From: Corticicoccus populi
Lineage (GTDB): Bacteria > Bacillota > Bacilli > Staphylococcales > Salinicoccaceae
Length of the DNA: 64,000 bases
Assembly: GCF_042686195.1 (NCBI RefSeq)
Contig: NZ_JBHUOQ010000004.1
Span: 496,001-560,000, forward strand
Direction of reading: 5' to 3'
The first letter of the stretch is position 1. Each line of letters opens with the position of its first letter. A model generated the notes under the pieces. That model searched no databases. It was not told where the DNA came from and saw nothing but the letters and a program-made list of their open reading frames with translations. Shown here piece by piece: positions 16,030 to 24,706 of this stretch. The position numbers and the translations under genes were made by a program.

Positions 16030-16367
16030 TATGAGCAGGTTCCTTTCCCGATACTGTCACATATACAAGGCACCGTATCTGAACTTAAAAGCGATAATCT
16101 GTTCATTAAACTGTTAACCACTTCTTTATTTAAACTATACATATTTTTAGTACCATCTTTTCGCATTAAAATTAAATTATTTTCTCTAAGTAATTTCATA
16201 TGATGGCTTAACGTTGGCTGTGAAAAATCAAAGTGCTCCAGAAGGTCACATGCACAGAGTTCGCCACAAGAAAGTAAATCCAATATTTCTAAGCGGTTAC
16301 TATCGGAAATTACTTTCAAATACTGCGACAGAGTTTGATAACTTACTTTATTCTCTTCTTTTATCAA
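16029..16367 (-). CDS. arsR: Arsenical resistance operon repressor
   Basis: 112 residues; winged helix with VISDSNRLEILDLL, ELCACDLLEHFDFSQPTLSH (the ELCxCDL As(III) site lies in the helix before the recognition helix) and RKDGTKNMYSLN wing. A Cys-rich end (VPCICDSIGKGTC) may give an extra binding site. It overlaps the CoADR gene before it by 20 bases and the arsB gene after it by one base. Its place deep in the operon, behind arsDA, is unusual compared with arsR-first operons but common in arsDARB-like gene sets of islands. Confidence 0.93.
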   Translation of the reverse strand: MIKEENKVSYQTLSQYLKVISDSNRLEILDLLSCGELCACDLLEHFDFSQPTLSHHMKLLRENNLILMRKDGTKNMYSLNKEVVNSLMNRLSLLSSDTVPCICDSIGKGTCS

Positions 16368-18006
16368 TTAAATTCACATACCTTTGATAGTTTTTATTAC
16401 CACCTGATAAATTATAGACATCCTTAAAACCAAGATTAATCAGCACATTTTGCGCCGCATTGCCTGTCGTTCCTTTGTTACAATATGTGACGATTGTTTG
16501 ATCTTTATCTACTTCTTCTGCATAGTCTCTTAGGTTTTTTAGAGGAACATTCACAGCATTTTCAACGTGATTGGCCTCATATTGTTTAGGTGAACGGACA
16601 TCAATGATGTGGAGGTTCCCTTGCTCTGCTCTCTCTGTGAGTTCTTTAGGTGTGATGATTTTTCTACCTCTTTGAATATTATGACCAATCATTCCAGTGT
16701 AGATCACTGGATCTTTTGTAGTAGAGAAAGTTGGTGCATAAGCGAGATCCAGATGGAATAAATCCTCTACTTTCGCCCCAAAGGTAATTGCAGTGGCGAG
16801 AACATCAATACGTTTATCGACACCTTCATATCCTATAATCTGAGCACCAATGATTCTGGAATTTCTCTTATCAATAATCGCTTTGATGACCATTTCTTTA
16901 CCATTCATATACTCAGGCTGATTTGGTTTGATGTTGTGGATGACATCAACATTCATATTTAATCGATTAGTTTCTTTTTCAGTGAGCCCTGTCTGTGCAA
17001 TTGTCATGTCAAAAATCCGTACAATACCAGTGCCTAAAATTCCTTTATGCTCCAAATCGCCACCAGTGAGATGATCACCTAAGATTCTTCCCATTTTATT
17101 AGCTGTTGAGCCGAGGGGTCTATATAAAGGTTGCCCTGAAACAATACTAAAACTTTCTGCAACATCTCCAATAGCATACACATGAGGAATATTGGTTTCT
17201 AAGTGTTTATTGACTTGAATTGCACCCGTATCACCGATTTTTACTCCGATTCTTTCAGCCAATGATGTATTGGGCTTAATGCCGACTGCCAATATCACCA
17301 TATCTGTGTCTATCGTCCGGCCACTTTGCAGAACAATTTGATTGATGGAGTCGTCTCCAACTACATGATCAATTGTATATCCCAAAACGATATTTGCTTT
17401 ATCCTTAAGGTATTCTTCAATCATATAGCTCATATCAGGATCCAAATTGCTCATAAAGATACTTCTTTGAATCATCGTTGTTTGATATTTAGATAATTGT
17501 TCCAACATTTCCAGTCCAATAAATCCGCCACCGATAATTGCAATATGTTCAACACCATTTAATTCAATATATTGATGAATACTTTTAGCATCATTGATGT
17601 TTTTGACCTGGAACGTATTTTTGTAATGACTGGAATCTAATTGTGGCAATTCTTTAGGGCTGGAGCCAGTCGCTAGAACAAGTTCATCATAGTCTTGATC
17701 AAAGGTCTCATCGTTTAATAAATTCTTAACTAAAATAGTTTTATTATCTTTATCTATGTTCATCACTTCATGCTGTGTATGAATGTTAATATTGAACCGA
17801 TCTTTGAACCATTTCGCATCTCTCGGTGTCAGTTCATCAATTTCTTCCACTTCGCCACCAATAAAATAAGGAATACCACAAACAGAATACGAAATATCCG
17901 TATCTTTATCATAGACAGTAATTTCAACATTTTCATCATTTCTTCTTGCTTTTGCTGCAACACTTGTACCGGCAGCTACCGAACCAATAATTACGATTTT
18001 CTTCAT
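16348..18006 (-). CDS. CoA-disulfide reductase / rhodanese fusion (CoADR-RHD)
   Basis: 552 residues. Residues 1-440 are a FAD/NAD(P)H disulfide oxidoreductase: IIGSVAAGTSVAAKARR at the N-terminus, SYSVCGIPYFIGG with the single active Cys of the CoADR class, IIGGGFIGLEM for NAD(P)H, and VYAIGDVAES. Residues 455-552 are a rhodanese domain with active loop TYCNKGTTGN. Such fusions reduce CoA disulfide or persulfides. In an ars operon it presumably supplies thiol or sulfur chemistry for As(III); there is no arsC arsenate reductase in the window. arsA ends 2 bases before its start. The domain calls are firm, the role in arsenic handling is inferred. Confidence 0.85.
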   Translation of the reverse strand: MKKIVIIGSVAAGTSVAAKARRNDENVEITVYDKDTDISYSVCGIPYFIGGEVEEIDELTPRDAKWFKDRFNINIHTQHEVMNIDKDNKTILVKNLLNDETFDQDYDELVLATGSSPKELPQLDSSHYKNTFQVKNINDAKSIHQYIELNGVEHIAIIGGGFIGLEMLEQLSKYQTTMIQRSIFMSNLDPDMSYMIEEYLKDKANIVLGYTIDHVVGDDSINQIVLQSGRTIDTDMVILAVGIKPNTSLAERIGVKIGDTGAIQVNKHLETNIPHVYAIGDVAESFSIVSGQPLYRPLGSTANKMGRILGDHLTGGDLEHKGILGTGIVRIFDMTIAQTGLTEKETNRLNMNVDVIHNIKPNQPEYMNGKEMVIKAIIDKRNSRIIGAQIIGYEGVDKRIDVLATAITFGAKVEDLFHLDLAYAPTFSTTKDPVIYTGMIGHNIQRGRKIITPKELTERAEQGNLHIIDVRSPKQYEANHVENAVNVPLKNLRDYAEEVDKDQTIVTYCNKGTTGNAAQNVLINLGFKDVYNLSGGNKNYQRYVNLIDKRRE

Positions 18007-18008
18007 TA

Positions 18009-19730
18009 TTATTTCTCCATATATGGGATAAGATGATAGTTCGCATCACTGCGTTTTTTAATCATCAGAATCCACTTTGATTCATCTGTTTTTTTATTGC
18101 TGAATAATTTATCCTTCTGATCCAGTGTAACCAGGGATTGATTGATGACCCACCACTTATGTCCAATATCTGCACGTTTTAAATCATCAGCCAATCGGTT
18201 TGCCTCATAATATGGTGTAGCTTCAGCTAAAGTAACGATGATCATTTGAGTTAAATTTTTATCTTGAATTTTTGGCAATAGTGTTTTAACAGAGTCAGAA
18301 ACATTATTCCCTTGTTTCTCTAATTCTTTATGGTAGCTTTCACTTGAATTTAAAAGTAATAAAGTATGTCCCGTTGGTGCTGTATCAACAACTACATAAT
18401 CTGTTTGATTATTATTTTCCATTACTTCGCTGAATGATTTAAAGAAAGCAATTTCCTCAGTACAAGGCGATCGCAGATCTTCTTCGATATAATCGATATC
18501 ATCTTGTGTGACATTCGGTCCTAAGGATGATAAAACTTCATTTTTATAATTCTGTAAAGATTCTTCTTCATCGATAAATGAAGTCATCAGATTATCATGA
18601 TGCTGTGCAGCTGTAATTTCTTTTGTCGGATCCGTTGTGGCGAGATGCACACTATGTCCTTTAGCAGCAAGCGTTTCTGCAAGTAACGTAGCAACACTTG
18701 TTTTACCAACACCGCCTTTACCCATTGTAAATAGATAACGGACACTGCTATTTTCAATTTCTTCTATAAGTCCATCAATCGTTGGATGATTTTCTCTTTC
18801 AAACGTATCTTCTTCAGTTTCAGTATTATCACTAAAAAGACCAATCAAACCAGGCGTTGAACTATTAATTTTGCCGCTATAGGGAACATGATAAACCTCA
18901 TTTTCCTTCAGCCAATCAGCAAAACTTTCAATTACATGATCCTGTTCCTTTTTTTTGTATTCCGATATCTCACCATGAACAGATTCGATATAACCATTAA
19001 TGATAATTTTAAAATGATTGATGGAAAGTTCTCTCAGTTCTTCCTGAGCCCTTTGAAGTTCTTTCATCGGGGATAGTTCAGGACGAGTAACCAGCATCAT
19101 AGTTGTACTTTTCTCATCACGTAACCGTTCTAAAGCCCTTTGGTACTTCTGACGATTGTCGTCCAGACCTGAAAGTTGCCCGAGACATGAGGCATCATGA
19201 CTTGTCGTATCCAGATAATCATTCCATGCAGTTGGTAATTCCAACATCCGCAATGTGTGACCCGTCGGTGCCGTATCAAAAATAATATAGTCATATTGTG
19301 ACTCTATATTTTCATCTGACAGAAAGTGTGTGAATTCATTGAAAGCAGCAACCTCAACAGTACATGAACCACTGAGCTGCTCTTTCATATTCTCTAAAGT
19401 CTCTTCAGGTAAGATACCTTCATATGGTTTCACAACATTATTTTTGTAGTCTTGCGCAGCTGTCATTGGATCAAAATTGGCAATAGCTAAATTTTTATAG
19501 TCCGGATGTTTGTTGAGCTTATTTGTGAGTTCCATATTAAAGACATCCTGCAGATTACTTGCCGGATCTGTACTGATCAATGCAATGCTGAATCCTTCTT
19601 TTGCAAGGTTAAGTGCAAGTGCACACGATACAGTTGTTTTACCGACACCGCCTTTACCTGTGAAAAACAAATATTTCGTGAGTTCGATACTTTTAGTGTT
19701 TATTCTCCGCATGTCTCTAACAACATCCAT
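18009..19730 (-). CDS. arsA: ArsA arsenical pump-driving ATPase
   Basis: About 573 residues in two homologous halves, each with a P-loop (FTGKGGVGKTT, then MGKGGVGKTS) and a DTAPTGHT signal. The three Cys that form the metal site are present: SGSCTVEVAAF, the CLGQLSGL segment and SPCTEEIAFF. Cytosolic ATPase that docks on ArsB. The start is uncertain: candidate ATGs at 19751, 19730 and 19712 all precede the conserved TKYLFFTGKGG; I chose 19730, which has GGAGG 14 bases upstream. The gene overlaps the end of arsD in every case, so expression is coupled. Confidence 0.93.
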   Translation of the reverse strand: MDVVRDMRRINTKSIELTKYLFFTGKGGVGKTTVSCALALNLAKEGFSIALISTDPASNLQDVFNMELTNKLNKHPDYKNLAIANFDPMTAAQDYKNNVVKPYEGILPEETLENMKEQLSGSCTVEVAAFNEFTHFLSDENIESQYDYIIFDTAPTGHTLRMLELPTAWNDYLDTTSHDASCLGQLSGLDDNRQKYQRALERLRDEKSTTMMLVTRPELSPMKELQRAQEELRELSINHFKIIINGYIESVHGEISEYKKKEQDHVIESFADWLKENEVYHVPYSGKINSSTPGLIGLFSDNTETEEDTFERENHPTIDGLIEEIENSSVRYLFTMGKGGVGKTSVATLLAETLAAKGHSVHLATTDPTKEITAAQHHDNLMTSFIDEEESLQNYKNEVLSSLGPNVTQDDIDYIEEDLRSPCTEEIAFFKSFSEVMENNNQTDYVVVDTAPTGHTLLLLNSSESYHKELEKQGNNVSDSVKTLLPKIQDKNLTQMIIVTLAEATPYYEANRLADDLKRADIGHKWWVINQSLVTLDQKDKLFSNKKTDESKWILMIKKRSDANYHLIPYMEK

Positions 19731-20064
19731 CTCTACTACAGCATCCTCCATTTCTCAACTGATTCACCATGATAATATCATTCACTTCATCTTCAGTCAT
19801 ATACTCGCCTGTTTTCACAATTTCATCATCGATTACTGTAATCGGCAAAACTGCTAATCCTTGTTCTTGAACCTTAGATATAATATTTTTGTTCTCAATG
19901 AATTTACTTGGATTGCCACCTAGATTAAATCTTTCTACACTAATATTGTTAGTTTTTAGTAATTCAGCCAGCTGATTCACTTTAATGAGTGTCTCATCAG
20001 GAGATGGACCACACACACCTGTAGAGCAACACATTTCTTCTTCATAAAATTTCACTTCCAACAT
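19717..20064 (-). CDS. arsD: ArsD arsenic metallochaperone
   Basis: 116 residues from ATG 20064; an in-frame GTG four codons upstream is an alternative. The ArsD hallmarks are all there: the Cys12/13/18-type set in EEEMCCSTGVCGPS that passes As(III) to ArsA, a thioredoxin-like body ending in LAVLPITVIDDEIVKTGEY, and two vicinal Cys pairs at the C-terminus (NGGCCSRDGCC). First gene of the operon; it overlaps arsA. Also a weak repressor in some systems. Confidence 0.95.
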   Translation of the reverse strand: MLEVKFYEEEMCCSTGVCGPSPDETLIKVNQLAELLKTNNISVERFNLGGNPSKFIENKNIISKVQEQGLAVLPITVIDDEIVKTGEYMTEDEVNDIIMVNQLRNGGCCSRDGCC

Positions 20065-20113
20065 AATGACACGCACCTTATTAATAGATTTAATTTCTTA
20101 AACATAGATTAAC

Positions 20114-20125
20114 ATCTATATAGAT
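20114..20125. promoter_or_regulatory. Operator-like palindrome upstream of arsD
   Basis: ATCTATATAGAT, a perfect 12-bp dyad within a longer repeat of TATAGA/TCTATA elements, 50 bases before the arsD start. A TAGACA-N17-TAATCT promoter overlapping it is possible but weak. Likely ArsR binding site of the main ars operon. Confidence 0.5.
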
Positions 20126-20166
20126 AGTTGTCTATATATTGATTTTAATTTTTTTAATATGTAATA

Positions 20167-20190
20167 TCTCAAAAACGAATGTTTTTGAGA
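20167..20190. repeat. Inverted repeat upstream of the ars operon
   Basis: TCTCAAAAAC-GAAT-GTTTTTGAGA, perfect 10-bp arms. No T-tract, and no gene to terminate on the plus strand. Role unknown. Confidence 0.4.
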
Positions 20191-20400
20191 CGTTATAAAC
20201 TCACAGATTTTATGCTTAAATACTAGGATAGATTGTCTCTAAAGATTACTCAAAATCTAAGTATCATATCCCTACATTTATGATATATAGTAACAACTTT
20301 AACTGTATATTATAAGCAGATCCTAAATAGACAACACTAGAGTGTCTCTTTCACCGATGAATTGCATATATTTTAAATACTATTTTGCACATACTACTTT

Positions 20401-20440
20401 AGAACCCAGCTTGTCTTCTTACGAAGACAAGCTGGGTTCT
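20401..20440. terminator. 18-bp perfect hairpin between the cad and ars operons
   Basis: AGAACCCAGCTTGTCTTC-TTAC-GAAGACAAGCTGGGTTCT, followed by TTTAATT on the plus strand. It may insulate the ars operon from cad read-through or be the mark of a lost gene: the 586 bases from 20077 to 20662 hold no coding region, only this hairpin, the ars control region and the cad terminator. Confidence 0.5.
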
Positions 20441-20612
20441 TTAATTATAATGCAAATTATCGTCTGAATTAGTGCAGAATAATTACGAAAGTGACAGAAG
20501 GGGTAACCGGATGTGAATCGGTGATTAAAGTTTAGCAGACCTTTGTCTTAAATCTGGGTGTGACTTTTGACTTTATTTTGCACTTATTTAAGTGATATTT
20601 TGCACTAAAATT

Positions 20613-20649
20613 AAGCCGATATCTCACATTAAAAGAGAGATATCGGCTT
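20613..20649 (-). terminator. Terminator of the cadCAD operon
   Basis: AAGCCGATATCTC / GAGATATCGGCTT, perfect 13-bp arms with an 11-base loop, 14 bases after the cadD stop; on the minus strand it leads into AATTTTAG. Confidence 0.8.
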
Positions 20650-20662
20650 ATAAAATTTTCTA

Positions 20663-21283
20663 TTAAAATAGGAATGAGAACAGAGCGTTGAATGTGCCAT
20701 TTTCAAATAGGATATAGATTCCTAATCCTATAAAGACGATTGGAACGATCCAACGTTCATATTTTTCGATTTTATCTGAAACAAAATTCAAGGAAGCCAA
20801 TCGATAGCTGATTAGACATAGAACACCAACCATGATCATGAAAACAATGACGGCAATAATGATTTCCATCATATTTAAAGTCGTAAAGTACGGTATATAG
20901 ATAGCGAAATCATCCGCACTGGAAGCCAGTACAATGAAAGTGACCGTTATGAATAATTGATTGAATCTGCCTGAAGAGAAAAGGGAGAGAATGTTGCCTT
21001 CATCTTCGTCTTCTTCACCTTGAATCCATATTTTTATACCCAGGTAAAGCGGCAGCAGTCCAAGCAGTCCGATTATCCATTGTTGGGGAACTAGATTAGC
21101 AACGCCCAATGACACCAGAAGACTCGCGAGTATAATAATGACTGTCCCAATATATTGTCCAATCCAGATATATTTGATCTGGTTCCTTTTCTTTATTTGC
21201 GAAAACAGAAGAATCAATATGACGAGATAGTCGATTCCTGTCGCTACATAGACGGCAGCAGCTGTAAATACCGTTACAATCAT
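20663..21283 (-). CDS. cadD: CadD-type cadmium resistance transporter
   Basis: 206 residues, five to six membrane helices, with the family features TGIDYLVILILLF at the N-terminus, QYIGTVIIILASL, and the conserved SSADDFAIYIPYF segment. An acidic loop (QGEEDEDEGN) lies in the middle. The LysE-related CadD family confers low-level Cd(II) resistance in staphylococci. ATG overlaps the cadA stop (ATGA), so it is the third gene of cadC-cadA-cadD, an arrangement that puts both a P-type pump and CadD under one CadC repressor. Confidence 0.9.
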   Translation of the reverse strand: MIVTVFTAAAVYVATGIDYLVILILLFSQIKKRNQIKYIWIGQYIGTVIIILASLLVSLGVANLVPQQWIIGLLGLLPLYLGIKIWIQGEEDEDEGNILSLFSSGRFNQLFITVTFIVLASSADDFAIYIPYFTTLNMMEIIIAVIVFMIMVGVLCLISYRLASLNFVSDKIEKYERWIVPIVFIGLGIYILFENGTFNALFSFLF

Positions 21284-23514
21284 TTTTCCAACTCCAATAT
21301 TTGGACATCAGTACTTTTATTTATCTGGGAAGAACCCAAGCTTAATTCATCTTCCTTCACACGCATAAGCCTCAAGCCATTCAAGGCCACCACTAAAGTG
21401 GCACCCATGTCCGAGAGAATCGCAATCCATAGTGTCAGCCATCCTGGGATGACCAACAATAGAGCAATCAGTTTGATTCCAATGGCAAAAGCGATATTCG
21501 CTTTGATGATGTTCAATGTTTTACGGCTAAGTTTGATGGTAAAGGGCAGTTTCCTCAGGTCATCGCCCATTAAAGCGACATCTGCTGTTTCAAGAGCGGT
21601 ATCTGTACCGGCGCCACCCATAGCGATACCAACGGTGGAAGCTGCCAGCGCTGGGGCGTCATTGACCCCATCGCCGACCATGCCTACATGACGATAATCA
21701 GTTTTTAGTTGCTTGATTACGTCTAGTTTATCCTGCGGGAGCAATTCAGATTGAATATCTGTGACACCGACATGTGAACCAATCGCACGGGCAGTACTAT
21801 GATTATCTCCCGTAAGCATGACTGTTTTTTCGATGCCTGCCTGATGCAGATTCTGGATTACCACTTTACTTGATTCGCGGACTTCATCCGCGACTGCAAT
21901 AATTGCCTGAACTGTATTTTTCGTTCCTGCAACCATAACGGTCTTACCTTGTTCTTGAAGTGTTTTGACATCACTTTTAATTGCATCATTGAAATTAGCT
22001 GCCTCCATCTCTTCAAATAATGCCGGACTGCCAACGTAATACATTTCATTATTGATTTTGCCCCGTATCCCCTTGCCTGTAATAGAAGAAAAGTCTTCGA
22101 CAAAGATATCAGAATAAGGAAGGTTATAACCGTCTGCCTTCTTTATAATCGCGGATGCCAATGGATGCTGGGAACGATCTTCCAATGCTGCGATGACTGC
22201 CAGCATTTCCTTTTCATCAATTGCATTGTCGATTAAACGATAATCGGTTACAACCGGGACGCCCTTTGTGAGTGTGCCGGTCTTATCAAATGCAATGGCC
22301 TTTAATCCACCCATTTCTTCGAGGTAGACCCCGCCTTTTATAAGGACTCCCTTCTTGGCAGCATTTCCGATTGCTGAAACAATCGCTATCGGCGTGGAAA
22401 TTACCAATGCACATGGACAACCTACAACGAGAACCGCTAACCCTTGATACACCCAAGTGGACCAACTCGCACCGAAAAATAACGGGGGTACAATCGCAAC
22501 CAGCACTGCGACACCCATAATGGCCGGCGTATAATATTTTGCAAATTTATCAACGAATGCCTGGGCAGGAGCACGCTCACCTTGTGCTTCTTCCACCAGA
22601 TGAATGATTTTGGCAATGGTCGTATCTTCAACCAATTTAGTGATTTTAACTTCCAGTAAGCCTTCTTCGTTCAGTGTCCCTGCAAATACTTCATCATCGA
22701 TCGATTTTTCAACCGGCACTGATTCACCTGTGATTGCTGCCTGGTTGATTGCAGAGTAGCCATTGACAATTACGCCGTCCATAGCAATTTTCTGTCCAGG
22801 CTTAACAATCATGATATCGCCCACAGCAATATCATTGACGTGCGCTGTCATTTCCTTTCCGTTGCGTCTGACAAGTGCCTCTTTAGGAGCAATATCCATC
22901 AATGAACTGATGGATTGCCTTGCTCGATCCATCGAGAAACGCTCTAACGCTTCGCTGATGGCAAACAAGATGACAACAATGGCGACCTCGGCCCATTCTC
23001 CGATGATGACACCGCCAATCACTGCGACTGTCATAAGGGTTCGCATATCAAATTCAAACCGGACTAAATTCTGGAGACCCATTTTCAGCATTGAAGCCCC
23101 TCCGACAATCATGGAAGTGATGAATAGCAGCGGTGTAAGAATATTGTCATCACCATCCACCAACATTGAAATGAAGCCAAAAGCGATAAATAGTAGCGAA
23201 TAGAGCAGAGTGCTGTGCTTTTTATAAAATGGAACGGTTACTTCCTTTTCTTTTTTGTCTTGTCCACTTTCTTCTCGAGATTTTTCAGGCACCACTTTGA
23301 GGTTTTCAAATGCCCCTGCTTCTTCCAGTTCCTCAACCGTTGCAGAACCATATACAGAAATTTTTGATGCGCCAAAATTCACCTTCGCATCTTGAACTTC
23401 AGGTAGTTTCTTCACATTGCTCTCAAATTTCCCTGCACAGTTCGCACAGGAAAACCCCTGAACGCGGTAAACTTTTTTTTCTTCTTCAGTCAGCTCTGTA
23501 ATCCCCTCAGACAT
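21280..23514 (-). CDS. cadA: Cd(II)/Zn(II)/Pb(II)-exporting P1B-type ATPase
   Basis: 744 residues. One N-terminal heavy-metal-associated domain with GFSCANCAGKFE, then the P1B core: VVGCPCALVIST (CPC in the transport helix), FDKTGTLTKG (phosphorylated Asp), SQHPLASAI (HP signature) and MVGDGVNDAPALAAS. Pumps divalent soft metals out of the cell. ATG overlaps the last 8 bases of cadC and the 3' end overlaps cadD. Length and motif set match plasmid and island CadA proteins of staphylococci. Confidence 0.96.
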   Translation of the reverse strand: MSEGITELTEEEKKVYRVQGFSCANCAGKFESNVKKLPEVQDAKVNFGASKISVYGSATVEELEEAGAFENLKVVPEKSREESGQDKKEKEVTVPFYKKHSTLLYSLLFIAFGFISMLVDGDDNILTPLLFITSMIVGGASMLKMGLQNLVRFEFDMRTLMTVAVIGGVIIGEWAEVAIVVILFAISEALERFSMDRARQSISSLMDIAPKEALVRRNGKEMTAHVNDIAVGDIMIVKPGQKIAMDGVIVNGYSAINQAAITGESVPVEKSIDDEVFAGTLNEEGLLEVKITKLVEDTTIAKIIHLVEEAQGERAPAQAFVDKFAKYYTPAIMGVAVLVAIVPPLFFGASWSTWVYQGLAVLVVGCPCALVISTPIAIVSAIGNAAKKGVLIKGGVYLEEMGGLKAIAFDKTGTLTKGVPVVTDYRLIDNAIDEKEMLAVIAALEDRSQHPLASAIIKKADGYNLPYSDIFVEDFSSITGKGIRGKINNEMYYVGSPALFEEMEAANFNDAIKSDVKTLQEQGKTVMVAGTKNTVQAIIAVADEVRESSKVVIQNLHQAGIEKTVMLTGDNHSTARAIGSHVGVTDIQSELLPQDKLDVIKQLKTDYRHVGMVGDGVNDAPALAASTVGIAMGGAGTDTALETADVALMGDDLRKLPFTIKLSRKTLNIIKANIAFAIGIKLIALLLVIPGWLTLWIAILSDMGATLVVALNGLRLMRVKEDELSLGSSQINKSTDVQILELEK

Positions 23515-23875
23515 TGGTCATCACTTCTTTCCTATGTATTAAAGCAATCGTCATAATTTCTTTAATATGCTGATCTTCCAGAGAATAGAACGCAAGTTTC
23601 CCTTCTTTCCTGAATGTGACGATGCCTTCTTTGTAGAGTGTGCGTAAATGATGAGACGCATTGGCTACAGTCACACCGAGTATATTTGCGATGTCACAGA
23701 CGCATAGTTCCTCTTCCCGGCATAAGGAATAGGTGATTTTTGCCCTATTCACATCGGCGATAGCCTTAAGCATCTGTGATATACCAGCAATATCGACAGT
23801 TTGTAAATTCTCTTGCATCCGGTTAACCTTTTCTTCGTCATAACAAAAAACTTCACATGTTTCTTTATTATTCAT
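23507..23875 (-). CDS. cadC: Cadmium-responsive ArsR-family repressor
   Basis: 122 residues. Has the N-terminal CEVFC pair and the EELCVCDIANIL pair which together form the Cd/Pb/Bi site of pI258 CadC (its Cys7, 11, 58 and 60), and the VANASHHLRTLYKEG recognition helix. First gene of cadC-cadA-cadD; a dyad like the known cad operator overlaps the promoter just upstream (23891-23908). Confidence 0.95.
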   Translation of the reverse strand: MNNKETCEVFCYDEEKVNRMQENLQTVDIAGISQMLKAIADVNRAKITYSLCREEELCVCDIANILGVTVANASHHLRTLYKEGIVTFRKEGKLAFYSLEDQHIKEIMTIALIHRKEVMTNV

Positions 23876-23890
23876 ACATACACCTCATCA

Positions 23891-23939
23891 TTCAAATATT
23901 CGTTTGAGTATAGCATATCATCTCGTTTTTTTTATTCAA
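23891..23939 (-). promoter_or_regulatory. cad promoter and CadC operator
   Basis: On the minus strand: TTGAAT (23934-23939), 16 bases, TATGCT (23912-23917), followed at once by CTCAAACGAATATTTGAA (23891-23908), an inverted repeat that closely follows the pI258 cad operator. CadC bound here would block the start site. Confidence 0.8.
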
Positions 23940-24226
23940 GTAGATATTTAAATAATAAATATGTATAAGTTTTTCTCGCCATATAAAGAATTTTCTGGAA
24001 TAAAGCTGAAAGAAATTACGATATCATAAGTGAACTTTATTGTGATAAATAATTTATTCGTTCTTAAAAGTACACTTTTACGGACACTTCGAAAACATTT
24101 GGAATAGGTCAAAATGAGAGTCGTAAACATACTAAATTATTTTACGAACGTTCAATTATTTACATATACTTTTACGGACGATTTTCATTTGTAACTAGAA
24201 AAAGAGTCTTCCGCTCAAACAATTTG

Positions 24227-24272
24227 TAGATGTATTTTTCTCTCTTAAATTTATGTTTGATTAGAGTAGACC
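24227..24272. repeat. Diverged copy of the 12989-13033 sequence
   Basis: TAGATGT followed by a pyrimidine-rich run and TTGATTAGAGTAGACCCT, about three-quarters identical by eye to the upstream stretch. The minus-strand reading here (STLIKHKFKREKYI) and at 12989 (STLIKRKLERRNI) are also alike, so both may be relics of one lost gene. Confidence 0.4.
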
Positions 24273-24396
24273 CTAAACACACAATATATGAATATAAATC
24301 ATTTCTTAAAACTATTAATGCGATTCTTAGTAGTAGTTTAATTAAATCATTAACCTGCAAAGACATACTGTGAAAGTTTATTATAAATGATTTTCA

Positions 24397-24413
24397 GGGC
24401 AATAAAAGGGCAA
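24397..24413 (+). repeat. Right arm-type motif pair (GGGCAA-N5-GGGCAA)
   Basis: GGGCAA at 24397-24402 and 24408-24413, 112 bases inside attR, in the same orientation and spacing as the left pair at 6411-6427. Confidence 0.6.
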
Positions 24414-24525
24414 ACTATCTGGAAAAGGATAGCTTGTCTTGGAAATTTTTCTAAGAAAACAGTTAAAGAATGCTGTTTTAAAGGGATTTTTATTAATCCT
24501 TGCAAAGTGCCAGTAGTAGATTTTC

Positions 24526-24540
24526 ATTGAGTGGGAATAA
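24526..24540 (+). repeat. attR core, 15-bp direct repeat
   Basis: ATTGAGTGGGAATAA, identical to the last guaA codons at 6324-6338. Marks the right end of the island; what follows should be the original sequence downstream of guaA. Confidence 0.8.
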
Positions 24541-24571
24541 ATTCTATAAATTACCGATGTTTAATTTTATG

Positions 24572-24692
24572 TTGATTCAGTATTTGTCTAAAGATAAAAT
24601 GACAAAGTAAGCTGAAAAAATGTATTGATTTAATAAAGCAGACCTACTGTCTATATTCTCTATGGATATAGACAGTAGGTCTGCTTATTTTT
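24572..24692 (+). ncRNA. Candidate antisense RNA of a type I toxin-antitoxin locus, with its promoter
   Basis: TTGATT (24572-24577), 17 bases, TAAAAT (24595-24600) predict an RNA from about 24607 ending after the hairpin 24636-24686 and ATTTTTGTT. It converges with the minus-strand peptide gene (24707-24796) and shares its terminator, as in Fst-type and SprG/SprF-type loci. No open frame within. The hairpin may instead be the original guaA terminator, cut off by the island. Confidence 0.4.
24636..24686. terminator. Bidirectional 20-bp hairpin terminator
   Basis: AAGCAGACCTACTGTCTATA / TATAGACAGTAGGTCTGCTT, perfect arms, 11-base loop, T-rich after it on the plus strand and TTTATT on the minus strand. 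Confidence 0.8.
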
Positions 24693-24706
24693 GTTCTATT
24701 CAGTTT

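Larger units (their letters stand above)
6324..24540. mobile_element. Genomic island at the guaA 3' end (arsenic/cadmium resistance, KAP NTPase)
   Basis: About 18.2 kb bounded by a 15-bp direct repeat (6324-6338, 24526-24540) with GGGCAA-N5-GGGCAA motifs inside both ends, the layout left by a tyrosine recombinase using the last guaA codons as core site. The 3' end of guaA is a known insertion hotspot for integrative elements in Firmicutes. No tyrosine integrase, excisionase, replication or packaging gene is present, so the island is non-autonomous or decayed. Contents: sRNA candidate, DUF3644 and resolvase remnants, IS3-type OrfA, KAP NTPase, arsR-arsP, arsDA-CoADR-arsRB and cadCAD. The mosaic of strands, plasmid-type resolvase and IS pieces suggest stepwise assembly from plasmid-borne resistance modules. 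Confidence 0.8.

Noticed and set aside
20401..20440. Terminator of an unseen plus-strand gene
   Set aside because: No coding region or promoter is visible between 20077 and 20400 on the plus strand; kept only as a hairpin.
24172..24366. 64-codon minus-strand frame near the island right end
   Set aside because: No ribosome site or family resemblance; its only notable part matches a relic at 12989-13033.
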